The position numbers and the translations under genes were made by a program. The notes under the pieces were generated by a model that saw only the letters and a list, made by a program, of their open reading frames with translations, ran no database searches and had not been told where the DNA came from. Positions 1 through 6,712 of a DNA stretch of 25,478 bases are shown here, piece after piece. Numbering within the stretch: position 1 is the stretch's first letter; each line of letters opens with the position of its first letter. This DNA is from Solirubrobacterales bacterium (GTDB lineage: Bacteria > Actinomycetota > Thermoleophilia > Solirubrobacterales > Solirubrobacteraceae), in the NCBI GenBank assembly GCA_003244035.1, contig QHBV01000171.1, positions 1-25,478 of the forward strand. Reading direction: 5' to 3'.

Positions 1-59
1 ACCAGCCGATCCACTTCGGTCATCAGACTGTCGTTCACTCGCGTCACGAGCTGCGCCAT
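1..59 (-). CDS. Ribbon-helix-helix antitoxin, N-terminal fragment (runs off left edge)
   Basis: Reading the minus strand from the ATG at 59-57 gives MAQLVTRVNDSLMTEVDRLV before the window ends. The short beta-strand (QLVTRVND) followed by the start of a helix (SLMTEVDRLV) is the usual opening of a ribbon-helix-helix DNA-binding antitoxin of the VapB/CopG type. Such proteins bind their own promoter and neutralise a partner toxin, which would be expected just beyond the left edge. Only about 20 residues are visible, so the family call rests on this N-terminal pattern alone. Confidence 0.6.
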   Translation of the reverse strand, partial: MAQLVTRVNDSLMTEVDRL

Positions 60-108
60 GCAGTCAGCATAGACAGTCGCACTGCGAGATGGGATGCCGA
101 GACCCGGC

Positions 109-621
109 TCAGTGGCCGCCGTGCACGTCACGGGACCCGCCGCCCCGCCCGCCCTCGCGTTGCAGCGTCGCCACCGCGTGCTCGAGCGTCGGGGCGATCA
201 CGGGCCACAGCTGGTTGATCGCCTTCGGATTGCCGGGGAAGTTGATGATCAGCGTACGGCCCGCGATCCCCGACACACCACGGGTCAGGATTCCCAGCGG
301 CGTGTGGCGCAGCGACTCCGTGCGCATCGTCTCGGCGAAGCCGGGCGCGTCGCGATCGATCACCGCCCGGGTCGCCTCAGGCGTGATGTCGTCAGGCGTC
401 AGACCGGTCCCGCCGGTGGTGAACACGAGCGAGATGTCGGCCTCCGGCACGCTGTAGGCTCGCAGCGCCTGCTCGATCGCGGCCTGGTCGTCGGTCACGA
501 TCTCGCTGATCGCGACCTCGGCCCCAGCCGCCGTCGCGAGCTCGGCCAGCGCGGCGCCGGAGACGTCCTCGGAGCGGCCCGCCGCCACCGAGGTCGAGAT
601 CGTGAGGATCGCTGCTCTCAT
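109..621 (-). CDS. mogA: Molybdopterin adenylyltransferase, MogA/MoaB family
   Basis: This 170-residue protein is a MogA/MoaB-family enzyme of molybdenum cofactor synthesis; MogA activates molybdopterin by adenylation before molybdate insertion, in the cytoplasm. The N-terminus (AAILTIST) is the first strand of the MPT-binding fold. The TTGGTG motif at residues 68-73, followed by LTPDDITPEAT, and the FPGNPKA motif near 128-134 are the family's molybdopterin-binding signatures. The length is normal and the last 15 or so residues are a glycine/arginine-rich tail. The ATG at 621-619 is the natural start because the conserved strand begins at residue 3. modABC lies about 1.8 kb away, which fits a shared molybdenum role. 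MoaB-type proteins in other lineages can substitute for MogA, so the exact paralogue is less certain than the family. Confidence 0.9.
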   Translation of the reverse strand: MRAAILTISTSVAAGRSEDVSGAALAELATAAGAEVAISEIVTDDQAAIEQALRAYSVPEADISLVFTTGGTGLTPDDITPEATRAVIDRDAPGFAETMRTESLRHTPLGILTRGVSGIAGRTLIINFPGNPKAINQLWPVIAPTLEHAVATLQREGGRGGGSRDVHGGH

Positions 622-652
622 CTCGTTGCCAGCATGACAGATCGCTCGCTAA

Positions 653-668
653 TCCCAACCTCTTGGGA
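653..668 (-). terminator. Short hairpin between vapC and mogA
   Basis: TCCCAA and TTGGGA form a perfect 6-bp stem around a 4-base loop, placed after the vapC stop (716) and before the mogA start on the minus strand. It lacks a T-tract, so it may be a weak terminator, an operator or chance. Confidence 0.25.
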
Positions 669-715
669 CCATGGTGCCGGAGCCCGTTTCCATCAACCAG
701 ATTGACGGCATCTCG

Positions 716-1127
716 TCATCCCCGCACCAGCCACCGGCTGTCAAAGGAGAGTGCGGTTGCGAGCAGGTCAAAGTCAGCGTCACAGTGCAGAACGCCGACG
801 CTGGCCTCCTGGGCGGCGGCAGCGATCAGCAGGTCGCTGAGCTTTACGCGATGCTGGCCGCGCTGGGCCAGGTCGCGCATCGCGCCCAGTGCCGCGCGTT
901 GGAACGGTGATCGGAGCGTCGCGAAGGTCGGCGAGGTTGGTGTTGATGTCGTCAAACTCGTCGACGCCGCGAGCGCTGTAGAGCAACTCAAAACGCACCA
1001 CCAGGCACGTGAGCAGCCTCCCACGCTCATAGGCGGCGATCCACTCCTCCCGCACGCGACGGTCGCCGGCCCGATGGTGCGCTGAGGTGTCAGCGAGGAA
1101 CTGAGCGCCGCCGAACGGCTCGGTCAC
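716..1127 (-). pseudogene. vapC: VapC-type PIN-domain toxin, frameshifted
   Basis: Two minus-strand frames together encode one PIN-domain ribonuclease toxin. The first starts with GTG at 1127-1125, overlaps the antitoxin stop by GTGA, and carries FLADTSA (first catalytic Asp) and RFELLYS (Glu), running to about LRDAPIT near base 905. The second frame then continues with AMRDLAQRGQHRVKLSDLLI (third acidic site) and HCDADFDLLATAL (fourth) to the TGA at 718-716. All four acidic PIN positions are therefore present but split by a single frame change around 895-910. As written, the first frame would run on out of register and give a truncated, probably inactive toxin. Either the gene is a recent pseudogene or the read has an indel. 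PIN toxins normally cleave tRNA or rRNA. Confidence 0.8.
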
Positions 1128-1384
1128 GCGGAGAGGTCCTCGACATGGTCGAGGACCTCTTGATCCCACGGCGGACGTTCGCTGGTGATCCGCTCGGCGA
1201 ACGCGCGGCGCCGCTGGCGGAGCTCGGCCTCCTCGCCCTCGAGCGCCCGCGCGCCGCGCAGCGCGAGGTCGCGCACCAGCCGTGCCACCGGCACGTCTCG
1301 GTTGCCGAGAGCCGCCACCCTTTCAATCGCGGCGTCAAGCTCAGGATCGCGGGTAACGGCGATGCGGGGGTGATCGGTGGGCAT
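1124..1384 (-). CDS. vapB: VapB-type antitoxin
   Basis: This 86-residue protein is the antitoxin of the adjacent PIN toxin. Its N-terminus (PRIAVTRDPELDAAIERVAAL) has the strand-helix layout of a ribbon-helix-helix DNA-binding domain, and the acidic, tryptophan-containing C-terminus (PPWDQEVLDHVEDLSA) is the kind of tail that wraps around a PIN toxin. The ATG at 1384-1382 was chosen because the conserved domain starts immediately after it; an upstream in-frame start would add 22 residues without family character. The stop overlaps the toxin's GTG by four bases, the usual layout for coupled toxin-antitoxin translation. A TACAGT box at 1404-1399 on the minus strand could be the -10 of an autoregulated promoter, but this is weak. 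Confidence 0.8.
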   Translation of the reverse strand: MPTDHPRIAVTRDPELDAAIERVAALGNRDVPVARLVRDLALRGARALEGEEAELRQRRRAFAERITSERPPWDQEVLDHVEDLSA

Positions 1385-1482
1385 TAGGTGCAACAGCGAC
1401 TGTAGCACCGTTCGCGCTTGCAATAGTCCGGTCTCGGCACCTTGTCTCACCCGTGGCCAACTCGCTGATACCGTCGCCCGCG

Positions 1483-2337
1483 ATGCCAGGAACGGTTTCC
1501 TCGGTACAGGCGCGCGCCGTCGAGGAAGTCGCGCTCTGGTACCACACGCTCGAGCTTCCAGGCGCGATCGTCACGCCCGGCTGGTTCGATCTGCGCGGCT
1601 GCTTGGACAAGCTGCCCTGGCCCGACGTCCGTGGCAAGCGCTGCCTCGACGTTGGGACCTACGACGGCTTCTACGCATTTGAGCTCGAGCGCCGCGGGGC
1701 GGCCGAGGTGATCGCGACCGACATCCCCGACCACGAGGACTGGGACTGGCCGGCGGCGGCGCGTGCCGGCGGCGGCGAGGTGCTGGCGTCGCTCGCCGGA
1801 CCGAAGGGCCACGGCTTCGAGGTCGCCAGGGCGGCGCTCGGATCGAGCGTCGAGAAGCGGATGATCAGCGCCTACCACCTGACCCCCGAGGCGGTCGGGA
1901 CCTTTGACGTGGTCGTGTGTGGGAGCCTGATGCTTCACCTGCGGGATCCGGTGCGTGCGCTCGAATCGATCCGCTCGGTATGCCGGGGATCGTTTCTCTC
2001 GATCGAGGAGGTGTCGCTCCCGCTCAGCGCGGCGCTGCCCCGGCACCCGGTCGCGGACATGCGCTTCGACGAGAACCGCTGCCAGTGGTGGGTGGCGAAT
2101 GCGGCAGGGTATGGGCGCATGGTCAGGATCGCCGGCTTCGAGCTCGCCACGACCGTCAGGCCGTTCTGCGTACCGTTCGGCGCCGCTCACCCTGTCTGCC
2201 GCGACCCCGGTGGCGCTCGCAGTGCACGTGGGCTCGCCACGGCGACCTTCCGCCGCCTGCTCACGGGCGGCTTCGGCGTCCCCCACGCGGCACTGCTGGC
2301 GCGGCCAAGGCTGCAGGCCCCGCCGGTCAGGCTGTAG
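1483..2337 (+). CDS. Class I SAM-dependent methyltransferase, CmoB/DUF1698-like
   Basis: The product (284 residues from this ATG) is a class I SAM-dependent methyltransferase of the CmoB/DUF1698-like type, often annotated as tRNA (mo5U34) methyltransferase-like although many members are uncharacterised. The visible order is an N-terminal segment WYHTLELPGAIVTPGWFDLR, motif I CLDVGTYDGFYAFELERRG, an acidic strand EVIATDIPDHED, and the motif IV/post-I region FDVVVCGSLMLHLRDPVRALESI, then a C-terminal part with CQWWVANAAGYGRMVRIAGFE. The sequence starts homology at the ALWYH region. I prefer the ATG at 1483 because a TACCGT box sits 8 bases upstream, like other starts here; GTG 1453 would add ten residues. 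The gene lies between vapBC and modABC and its substrate cannot be read from the sequence. Confidence 0.85.
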   Translation: MPGTVSSVQARAVEEVALWYHTLELPGAIVTPGWFDLRGCLDKLPWPDVRGKRCLDVGTYDGFYAFELERRGAAEVIATDIPDHEDWDWPAAARAGGGEVLASLAGPKGHGFEVARAALGSSVEKRMISAYHLTPEAVGTFDVVVCGSLMLHLRDPVRALESIRSVCRGSFLSIEEVSLPLSAALPRHPVADMRFDENRCQWWVANAAGYGRMVRIAGFELATTVRPFCVPFGAAHPVCRDPGGARSARGLATATFRRLLTGGFGVPHAALLARPRLQAPPVRL

Positions 2338-2345
2338 CGGCGCGC

Positions 2346-2366
2346 GTATTGCTGCCTATGCAATAC
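2346..2366. promoter_or_regulatory. Perfect inverted repeat upstream of modA (candidate operator)
   Basis: GTATTGC (2346-2352) and GCAATAC (2360-2366) are perfect inverted copies separated by seven bases, lying 27 bases before the modA start and just 5' of its ribosome binding site. It is the only A/T-containing palindrome in this GC-rich spacer. It could be an operator for a molybdate- or oxyanion-responsive repressor, or a leader hairpin. No ModE consensus was recognised. Confidence 0.45.
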
Positions 2367-2380
2367 TTCGCGTAACCGAC

Positions 2381-2387
2381 GGAGGAG
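2381..2387 (+). promoter_or_regulatory. Strong ribosome binding site of modA
   Basis: GGAGGAG ends six bases before the modA ATG at 2394 and fixes that start. Confidence 0.7.
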
Positions 2388-2393
2388 TCGCAG

Positions 2394-3203
2394 ATGAGGA
2401 TACGAATGCTGTTTGCTGTGCTGATGGTCGGCGCGCTTCTGATGGCCGCCGGGTGCGGAAGCTCGAGCAAGAGCAGCTCGAGCAAGAGCGGTTCGACGAG
2501 CAAGAGCGGTGGGAGCTCGAGCAAGCCGGATCTGACCGTCTCGGCGGCGGCCTCGCTGACCAAGGCGTTCACGGAGTACGGGGCACAGTTCTCCGCGGCG
2601 AACGCGAAGCTCTCGTTCGCGGGCTCCGATCAGCTCGCGGCCCAGATCGAGCAGGGCGTCAAGCCCGATGTGTTCGCCTCGGCCAACACCAAGCTGCCGG
2701 ACATGCTCTACGCTAAGGAACTTGTCTCGAAGCCCGTGGTGTTCGCTTCCAACCGGCTGGTGATCACGGTGCCAGCCGGGTCGAGCAAGATCCACTCGCT
2801 GGCCGATCTGGCCAAGCCGGGCGTGACGATCGCGATCGAGTCACCCACCGTCCCGGCCGGCGCCTATACGCGCAAGGTCCTATCCCACCTGCCCGCGGCG
2901 GAGGAGAAGGCGATCCTCGCCAACGTGCGCACCGACGAGCCCGACGTCAAGGGCGTGATCGCGAAGGTGACCGGCAAGGCGGTCGACGCCGGCTTCGTCT
3001 ACATCACCGACGTGACTGCCACCAACGGCAAGGCCGCCGCGGTCCAGATCCCGTCGTCGCTGCAGCCACAGGTCGCCTACGGCGTGGCGGTCGTCAAGGG
3101 CGATCCGCACCCCAGCCAGGCGCAGGCATTCATCGCCGGGCTCCTGACCGGCGCCGGGCAACAGGATCTGCTCAAGGCGGGGTTCCTGCCGCCGCCCAAG
3201 TGA
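2394..3203 (+). CDS. modA: Molybdate ABC transporter substrate-binding lipoprotein ModA
   Basis: This 269-residue protein is the extracytoplasmic molybdate-binding component of the ModABC importer. A basic start and hydrophobic stretch lead to the lipobox AAGC with the lipidated Cys at residue 21, followed by a Ser/Lys-rich linker to about residue 45. The binding domain has typical ModA landmarks: LTVSAAASLTKAF, a GSDQLAAQIEQGVKPDVFASA segment, the VPAGAYTRKVL motif and DAGFVYITDV near the end. The oxyanion-binding Ser of the AAASL motif is present. The start is set by a strong Shine-Dalgarno six bases upstream. The stop overlaps the modB start (GTGA), indicating a coupled operon. Tungstate could also be a ligand; sequence alone does not separate the two. 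Confidence 0.95.
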   Translation: MRIRMLFAVLMVGALLMAAGCGSSSKSSSSKSGSTSKSGGSSSKPDLTVSAAASLTKAFTEYGAQFSAANAKLSFAGSDQLAAQIEQGVKPDVFASANTKLPDMLYAKELVSKPVVFASNRLVITVPAGSSKIHSLADLAKPGVTIAIESPTVPAGAYTRKVLSHLPAAEEKAILANVRTDEPDVKGVIAKVTGKAVDAGFVYITDVTATNGKAAAVQIPSSLQPQVAYGVAVVKGDPHPSQAQAFIAGLLTGAGQQDLLKAGFLPPPK

Positions 3204-4036
3204 CAGACGCATCCAGCCGGGCCATGGCCATCGTGCGCCGGCCCGGCTGGTTCGCCGTGCTGCTGGGCATGGCGATCGCCATCACGCTGGCGTTCCTGGT
3301 CCTGCCGGTGGTCGCGATCTTCGCCCAGGTTCCCCCGGGGCGCCTGGTTGCCAGCTTCGGCGATCCGGCCACCACCGACGCGCTCAAGCTCAGCCTGGAG
3401 ACGACGACGATCGCGGTGCTGATCATCGTGCTCGTCGGCACTCCCGCTGCTTATCTGCTGGCCACCCGGTCCTTTCCGGGTCGCTCGGTGGTGGTCACAC
3501 TGGTCGAGCTGCCGCTGGTGCTGCCCCCCGCGGTGGCCGGGATCGCGCTGCTGGCGGCGTTCGGTCCGGGGGGCCTGCTGGGCGGAGTGCTCGGTGGGAC
3601 GCATAACATCCTCGTGCTGCAAACTGCCGGCGTGGTCGTGGCGCTGATCCTGGTCGCCTCGCCGTTCTATCTCGGCCACGCGCAGAGCGCCTTCGGCGCT
3701 GTGGACCGGAGCTGGATGGAAGCCTCGCGCACGCTCGGCGCGGGCGAGGCCCGGACGTTCGCGCGGATCGCCGTCCCGGCGGCGCGCCCGGGCCTGCTCG
3801 CCGGCCTGGCGCTGGCGTGGGGACGGGCGCTTGGCGAGTTCGGCGCGACGCTGATCTTCGCGGGCTCATTTCGCGGGATCACCGAGACCACCCCGCTGGC
3901 CATCTATAACCTGCTTGGAACGGACCTGAACGGCTCATACGCGCTCTCCGCCGTGCTCGTGATCGTCTCCGCGACGCTGCTGCTGTCGGTCAGGCTCGCG
4001 ACCGGCGACCGGGTGCCGCGCCGTGTTGCACGCTGA
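3200..4036 (+). CDS. modB: Molybdate ABC transporter permease ModB
   Basis: This 278-residue integral membrane protein is the permease of the molybdate importer. Hydrophobic segments lie at roughly residues 18-42, 66-88, 98-122, 140-160, 195-220 and 248-266. The cytoplasmic EAA loop that docks on the ATPase is clear at about residues 174-200 (EASRTLGAGEARTFARIAVP), followed by the ModB/CysT-typical GRALGEFGATLIFAG. The GTG at 3200 overlaps the modA stop by four bases; ATG 3224 would start just before the first membrane helix and is an alternative. The 3' end overlaps modC by 14 bases. The partner proteins are the products of modA and modC on either side. Confidence 0.95.
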   Translation: MTDASSRAMAIVRRPGWFAVLLGMAIAITLAFLVLPVVAIFAQVPPGRLVASFGDPATTDALKLSLETTTIAVLIIVLVGTPAAYLLATRSFPGRSVVVTLVELPLVLPPAVAGIALLAAFGPGGLLGGVLGGTHNILVLQTAGVVVALILVASPFYLGHAQSAFGAVDRSWMEASRTLGAGEARTFARIAVPAARPGLLAGLALAWGRALGEFGATLIFAGSFRGITETTPLAIYNLLGTDLNGSYALSAVLVIVSATLLLSVRLATGDRVPRRVAR

Positions 4037-5087
4037 CGCCGCTACGCGGCTGGGCGAGTTCGAGCTGGACGCCGGGCTCGAGGTCCCAGCCGGCGAGTGC
4101 CTCGCGCTCGCCGGGCCCTCCGGAGCGGGCAAGAGCACGCTACTGCGGATCATCGCCGGGCTGGTGCGTCCCGACCGCGGCCGCGTGGAGTGCGAGGGCG
4201 AGGTGTGGCTGGACACGGCGCACGGCGTCAACCTCGCGCCCGAGCGGCGCCGCTGCGGCTACGTGTTCCAGGACTATGCCCTGTTCGGGCACCTGCGGGT
4301 CTGGCAGAACGTGGCCTATCCCGTCCGCGGCCAGCCGCGCGCCGCCCGCCGAGCCCGGGCGCACGAGCTGCTCGAGCGCTTCGGGCTCGGCCACCGCGCC
4401 GACGCACGACCCGGCACCCTCTCCGGCGGAGAGCGGCAGCGCGTCGCGGTGGCCCGGGCGCTCGCCCGAGCACCGAGCGTGCTGCTGCTCGACGAGCCCC
4501 TCTCCGCGCTCGACGCCCGCACTCGCGCTCGCGCCGCGACCGAGCTCAGCAGCAGCCTGCACGAGATCGACGTTCCGACCGTGCTGGTCACGCACGACTT
4601 CTCAGAGGCCGCACATCTCGGCGACCGGGTCGCGATCATCGACAGCGGGCGCATAACCCAGCAGGGCAGCGCCAGCGAGCTCGCCGCCGCACCAGCGAGC
4701 GCGTTTGTCGCCGACTTCACCGGCGCCGTCGTGCTTACCGGCATCGCTCGCTCCGGACCGGACGGCCTCACCGTGGTCGAGCTCGACGGCGGCGGCACCG
4801 TCTGCGCGCTGCAAGCGACTCATGGGCCCGTCGCCGTCAGCGTCTACCCATGGGAGATCGCGATCGAGCCCGCGGGTGCCCGCCGTGTCAGCTCGGAGCA
4901 GAACCGCCTGCCGGTCGAGATCGTCTCGATCACCTCCGTGGGCAACCGCGTCCGCCTCGGCCTCGCCGGCGCCCAGCCACTGGCGGCCGAGGTCACCGAG
5001 ACCGCCGCCCGCGAGCTCGGGCTCGCGCCGGGGGCGCAGGTGATCGCGACCTGGAAGGCAGCCGCCACCCGCCTGCTCGACCTGTGA
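4023..5087 (+). CDS. modC: Molybdate ABC transporter ATP-binding protein ModC
   Basis: This 354-residue protein is the ATPase that powers molybdate import through ModB. Walker A GPSGAGKST is at residues 31-39, the Q-loop in VFQDYALF at about 81-88, the signature LSGGERQRVAVARAL from 133, Walker B LLLDEPLSALD from 154 and the switch histidine in LVTHDF at about 191. A C-terminal TOBE domain (about residues 285-352), known to bind molybdate and regulate transport in ModC proteins, is visible as VEIVSITSVGNRVRLGL. The GTG at 4023 lies inside modB, so translation is probably coupled. The stop codon at 5085-5087 lies one base from the convergent stop of the Uma2 gene, leaving no room for a separate terminator. 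Confidence 0.93.
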   Translation: MLHADAATRLGEFELDAGLEVPAGECLALAGPSGAGKSTLLRIIAGLVRPDRGRVECEGEVWLDTAHGVNLAPERRRCGYVFQDYALFGHLRVWQNVAYPVRGQPRAARRARAHELLERFGLGHRADARPGTLSGGERQRVAVARALARAPSVLLLDEPLSALDARTRARAATELSSSLHEIDVPTVLVTHDFSEAAHLGDRVAIIDSGRITQQGSASELAAAPASAFVADFTGAVVLTGIARSGPDGLTVVELDGGGTVCALQATHGPVAVSVYPWEIAIEPAGARRVSSEQNRLPVEIVSITSVGNRVRLGLAGAQPLAAEVTETAARELGLAPGAQVIATWKAAATRLLDL

Positions 5088-5088
5088 G

Positions 5089-5631
5089 TTATCGCCGCTT
5101 TGCCTGCGGCCACTCGAGCTGCCGAGCGAGCTCCGAGGCGTCGAGGTCGATCAGGCGGCTGCGCTCGACGCCGCGGTAGTGACCGTCGTCGCCGAGCAGA
5201 AGCCACACGAGGCTCTGTGCGGCAGGGTCGACGATCAGCAGTTCGTCGACATGGTGGACGGCGTAGAACGGCAGCTTCTTGCGGGTCTCATCGCCTGGGG
5301 AGAGGATCTCGACTGCGAGCGCCGCGGTCGGATGCCAGATCGGCGCTGCGCCCCGGCGGTGCAGCGCGAGGTCGGGGGCACGATAGTCGTCCTTCTCCCC
5401 GATCCCGACGCCGCCGGTCAGCTCCAGCCCGGCCGCCTGTGCATGCGGCGTGAGCAGATAGCCGAGCCTGATCACCAGGCGCTCATACTCGTGGCTCGGC
5501 GGCGGGTTCATGTGCAGGACACCCTCCCACACCTCATCCCAGCGGTCGGCGCCCCACCGCTCGCGCTGCTTGAGCAGCTCATCGAACGGTGCCGGCGGGG
5601 GATCTGGCAGCAGCACGCGCACGCCCACCAA
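5089..5631 (-). CDS. Uma2-family (DUF820) putative restriction-like nuclease
   Basis: The 180-residue product belongs to the Uma2/DUF820 family, which has the PD-(D/E)xK restriction-endonuclease fold and is common as multiple copies in cyanobacteria and actinobacteria; its biological role is mostly unknown. The visible family features are the N-terminal DEVWEGVLHMNPPPSHEYERLV, then YRAPDLAL (the PD aspartate at about residue 87), and LAVEILSPGDETRKKLPFY, carrying the E and the K of the active site. The start is TTG at 5631: AAGGAGG at 5647-5641 is nine bases upstream, which favours it over GTG 5628. The gene is convergent with modC, with one base between stop codons, so it is probably not part of the molybdate operon. 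Confidence 0.85.
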   Translation of the reverse strand: MVGVRVLLPDPPPAPFDELLKQRERWGADRWDEVWEGVLHMNPPPSHEYERLVIRLGYLLTPHAQAAGLELTGGVGIGEKDDYRAPDLALHRRGAAPIWHPTAALAVEILSPGDETRKKLPFYAVHHVDELLIVDPAAQSLVWLLLGDDGHYRGVERSRLIDLDASELARQLEWPQAKRR

Positions 5632-5782
5632 GCTTACCGGCCTCCTTCACGACCCAGAAGGCCACAAGATTTCGCTCCGGTGTGGCCCGGGCGCTGCCCA
5701 ATCAGAACCTGGAGGAGCCGCTGTGAGGCAAGGCGCATTCAGCGAGCAGGAACCCCGGCCCGACGCAACTAGGATTACCGAG
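5632..5782. other. Intergenic spacer between divergent Uma2 and FkbM-like genes
   Basis: This 151-base spacer holds the Uma2 ribosome binding site on the minus strand (5647-5641) and, on the plus strand, a GGAGGAG at 5711-5717 followed after five bases by an in-frame GTG at 5723 that could give the downstream gene a longer N-terminus. A TAGGAT box lies at 5770-5775. No RNA gene or repeat was seen. Confidence 0.4.
5770..5775 (+). promoter_or_regulatory. TAGGAT -10-like box, leaderless start of the FkbM-like gene
   Basis: TAGGAT is seven bases before ATG 5783. The same hexamer occupies the same place before the genes at 19860 and 21717. Initiation about seven bases downstream would place the transcript start at or next to the ATG. 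Confidence 0.4.
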
Positions 5783-6712
5783 ATGAAGCCGGCGCCTCAG
5801 CCCAGCGAGCGTCCGGGCAACGCCTCGACGACGACGGCGGCGGCTTCGCTGGACCTGCAGCCTCTCAATATCTACTCGCAGTTCGGCGAGGACGGCATCC
5901 TGAATGACCTGTTCCTGCGCCTGGGGGTACCGCGCGGCTACTTCGTCGAGTTTGGTGCCTGGGACGGAATCCAGATGAGCAACACCCACAACCTGGTGGT
6001 CAACCATGGATGGAGTGGCCTTCTGATCGAGGCCGATCCACACGCGTTTGAAACGCTGCGCGGGAACATGGCTCCTCACCCCGATGTGACCTGCATGTGT
6101 GCAACGGTTGGTTTCGACGGCGCCGAACGCCTTGACGCGATCCTTCAAGGAGTCTCCGTGCCGGAGGAGTTCGAGCTGCTCTCGATCGACGTCGACGGCA
6201 ACGATTACCACATCTGGGACGCCATGGGCTCGTACCGGCCGCAGGTGATTGTGGTCGAGTTCAACCCCACGATTCCCACCCACGTCGACTTCATCCAACC
6301 ACGCGATCATCGGATCAAGCAGGGAAGCTCAATCCTTGCCCTCGCTCGACTGGGAGTCCGGAAGGGCTACCGGGCCGTCGCGGCTACGTTGGTGAACGTT
6401 GTGTTCGTCCGCGCAGACCTAGCCGATAGCGTGGGAATCGCGGCCTTGCCACTGGAGATGATCCGCACCAATCATGCCCTGGAGACCAACGTGGTGCAGC
6501 TGTTGGACGGGACGATCAGGGTTGTCGGTCCCACACGGGGAATCTGGAACGGGATCGAAATGCGTTTCCCCGGCTTCCAGAGCCTGCCGCGGTTCCTGCG
6601 CGTCTATCCCCCTGACGCCGCCAGATGGCAGAGACCCTTCCTAAACCTTGTCGAACGTGAGTCACGCCTCAGAGCTCGAGCGAAGGCAAGGCTGGCGAGG
6701 CGTCACCGTTGA
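5783..6712 (+). CDS. FkbM-family SAM-dependent methyltransferase
   Basis: The 309-residue product resembles FkbM-family methyltransferases (Methyltransf_21), which are frequent in polysaccharide and glycan gene clusters as sugar O-methyltransferases. Visible motifs are YSQFGEDGIL at residues 31-40, the SAM-binding FVEFGAWDG at 54-62, the acidic GLLIEAD near 79-85, and ELLSIDVDGND at about 131-141 followed by PQVIVVEFNP. The ATG at 5783 is supported by the TAGGAT box seven bases upstream; the GTG at 5723 with a good Shine-Dalgarno is a real alternative adding 20 residues. Base composition looks lower in GC than in flanking genes (58-65% in sampled lines), hinting at separate ancestry. The 3' end overlaps the convergent membrane-protein gene by ten bases. 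Confidence 0.85.
   Translation: MKPAPQPSERPGNASTTTAAASLDLQPLNIYSQFGEDGILNDLFLRLGVPRGYFVEFGAWDGIQMSNTHNLVVNHGWSGLLIEADPHAFETLRGNMAPHPDVTCMCATVGFDGAERLDAILQGVSVPEEFELLSIDVDGNDYHIWDAMGSYRPQVIVVEFNPTIPTHVDFIQPRDHRIKQGSSILALARLGVRKGYRAVAATLVNVVFVRADLADSVGIAALPLEMIRTNHALETNVVQLLDGTIRVVGPTRGIWNGIEMRFPGFQSLPRFLRVYPPDAARWQRPFLNLVERESRLRARAKARLARRHR

Noticed and set aside
94..705. Long open frames opposite mogA on the plus strand
   Set aside because: High-GC shadow frames with arginine/proline-rich, non-family sequence; mogA on the minus strand has full family motifs.
5510..5722. N-terminal extension of the FkbM-like gene from 5510
   Set aside because: This part is antisense to the Uma2 gene and has no family similarity; starts at 5723 or 5783 are better supported.
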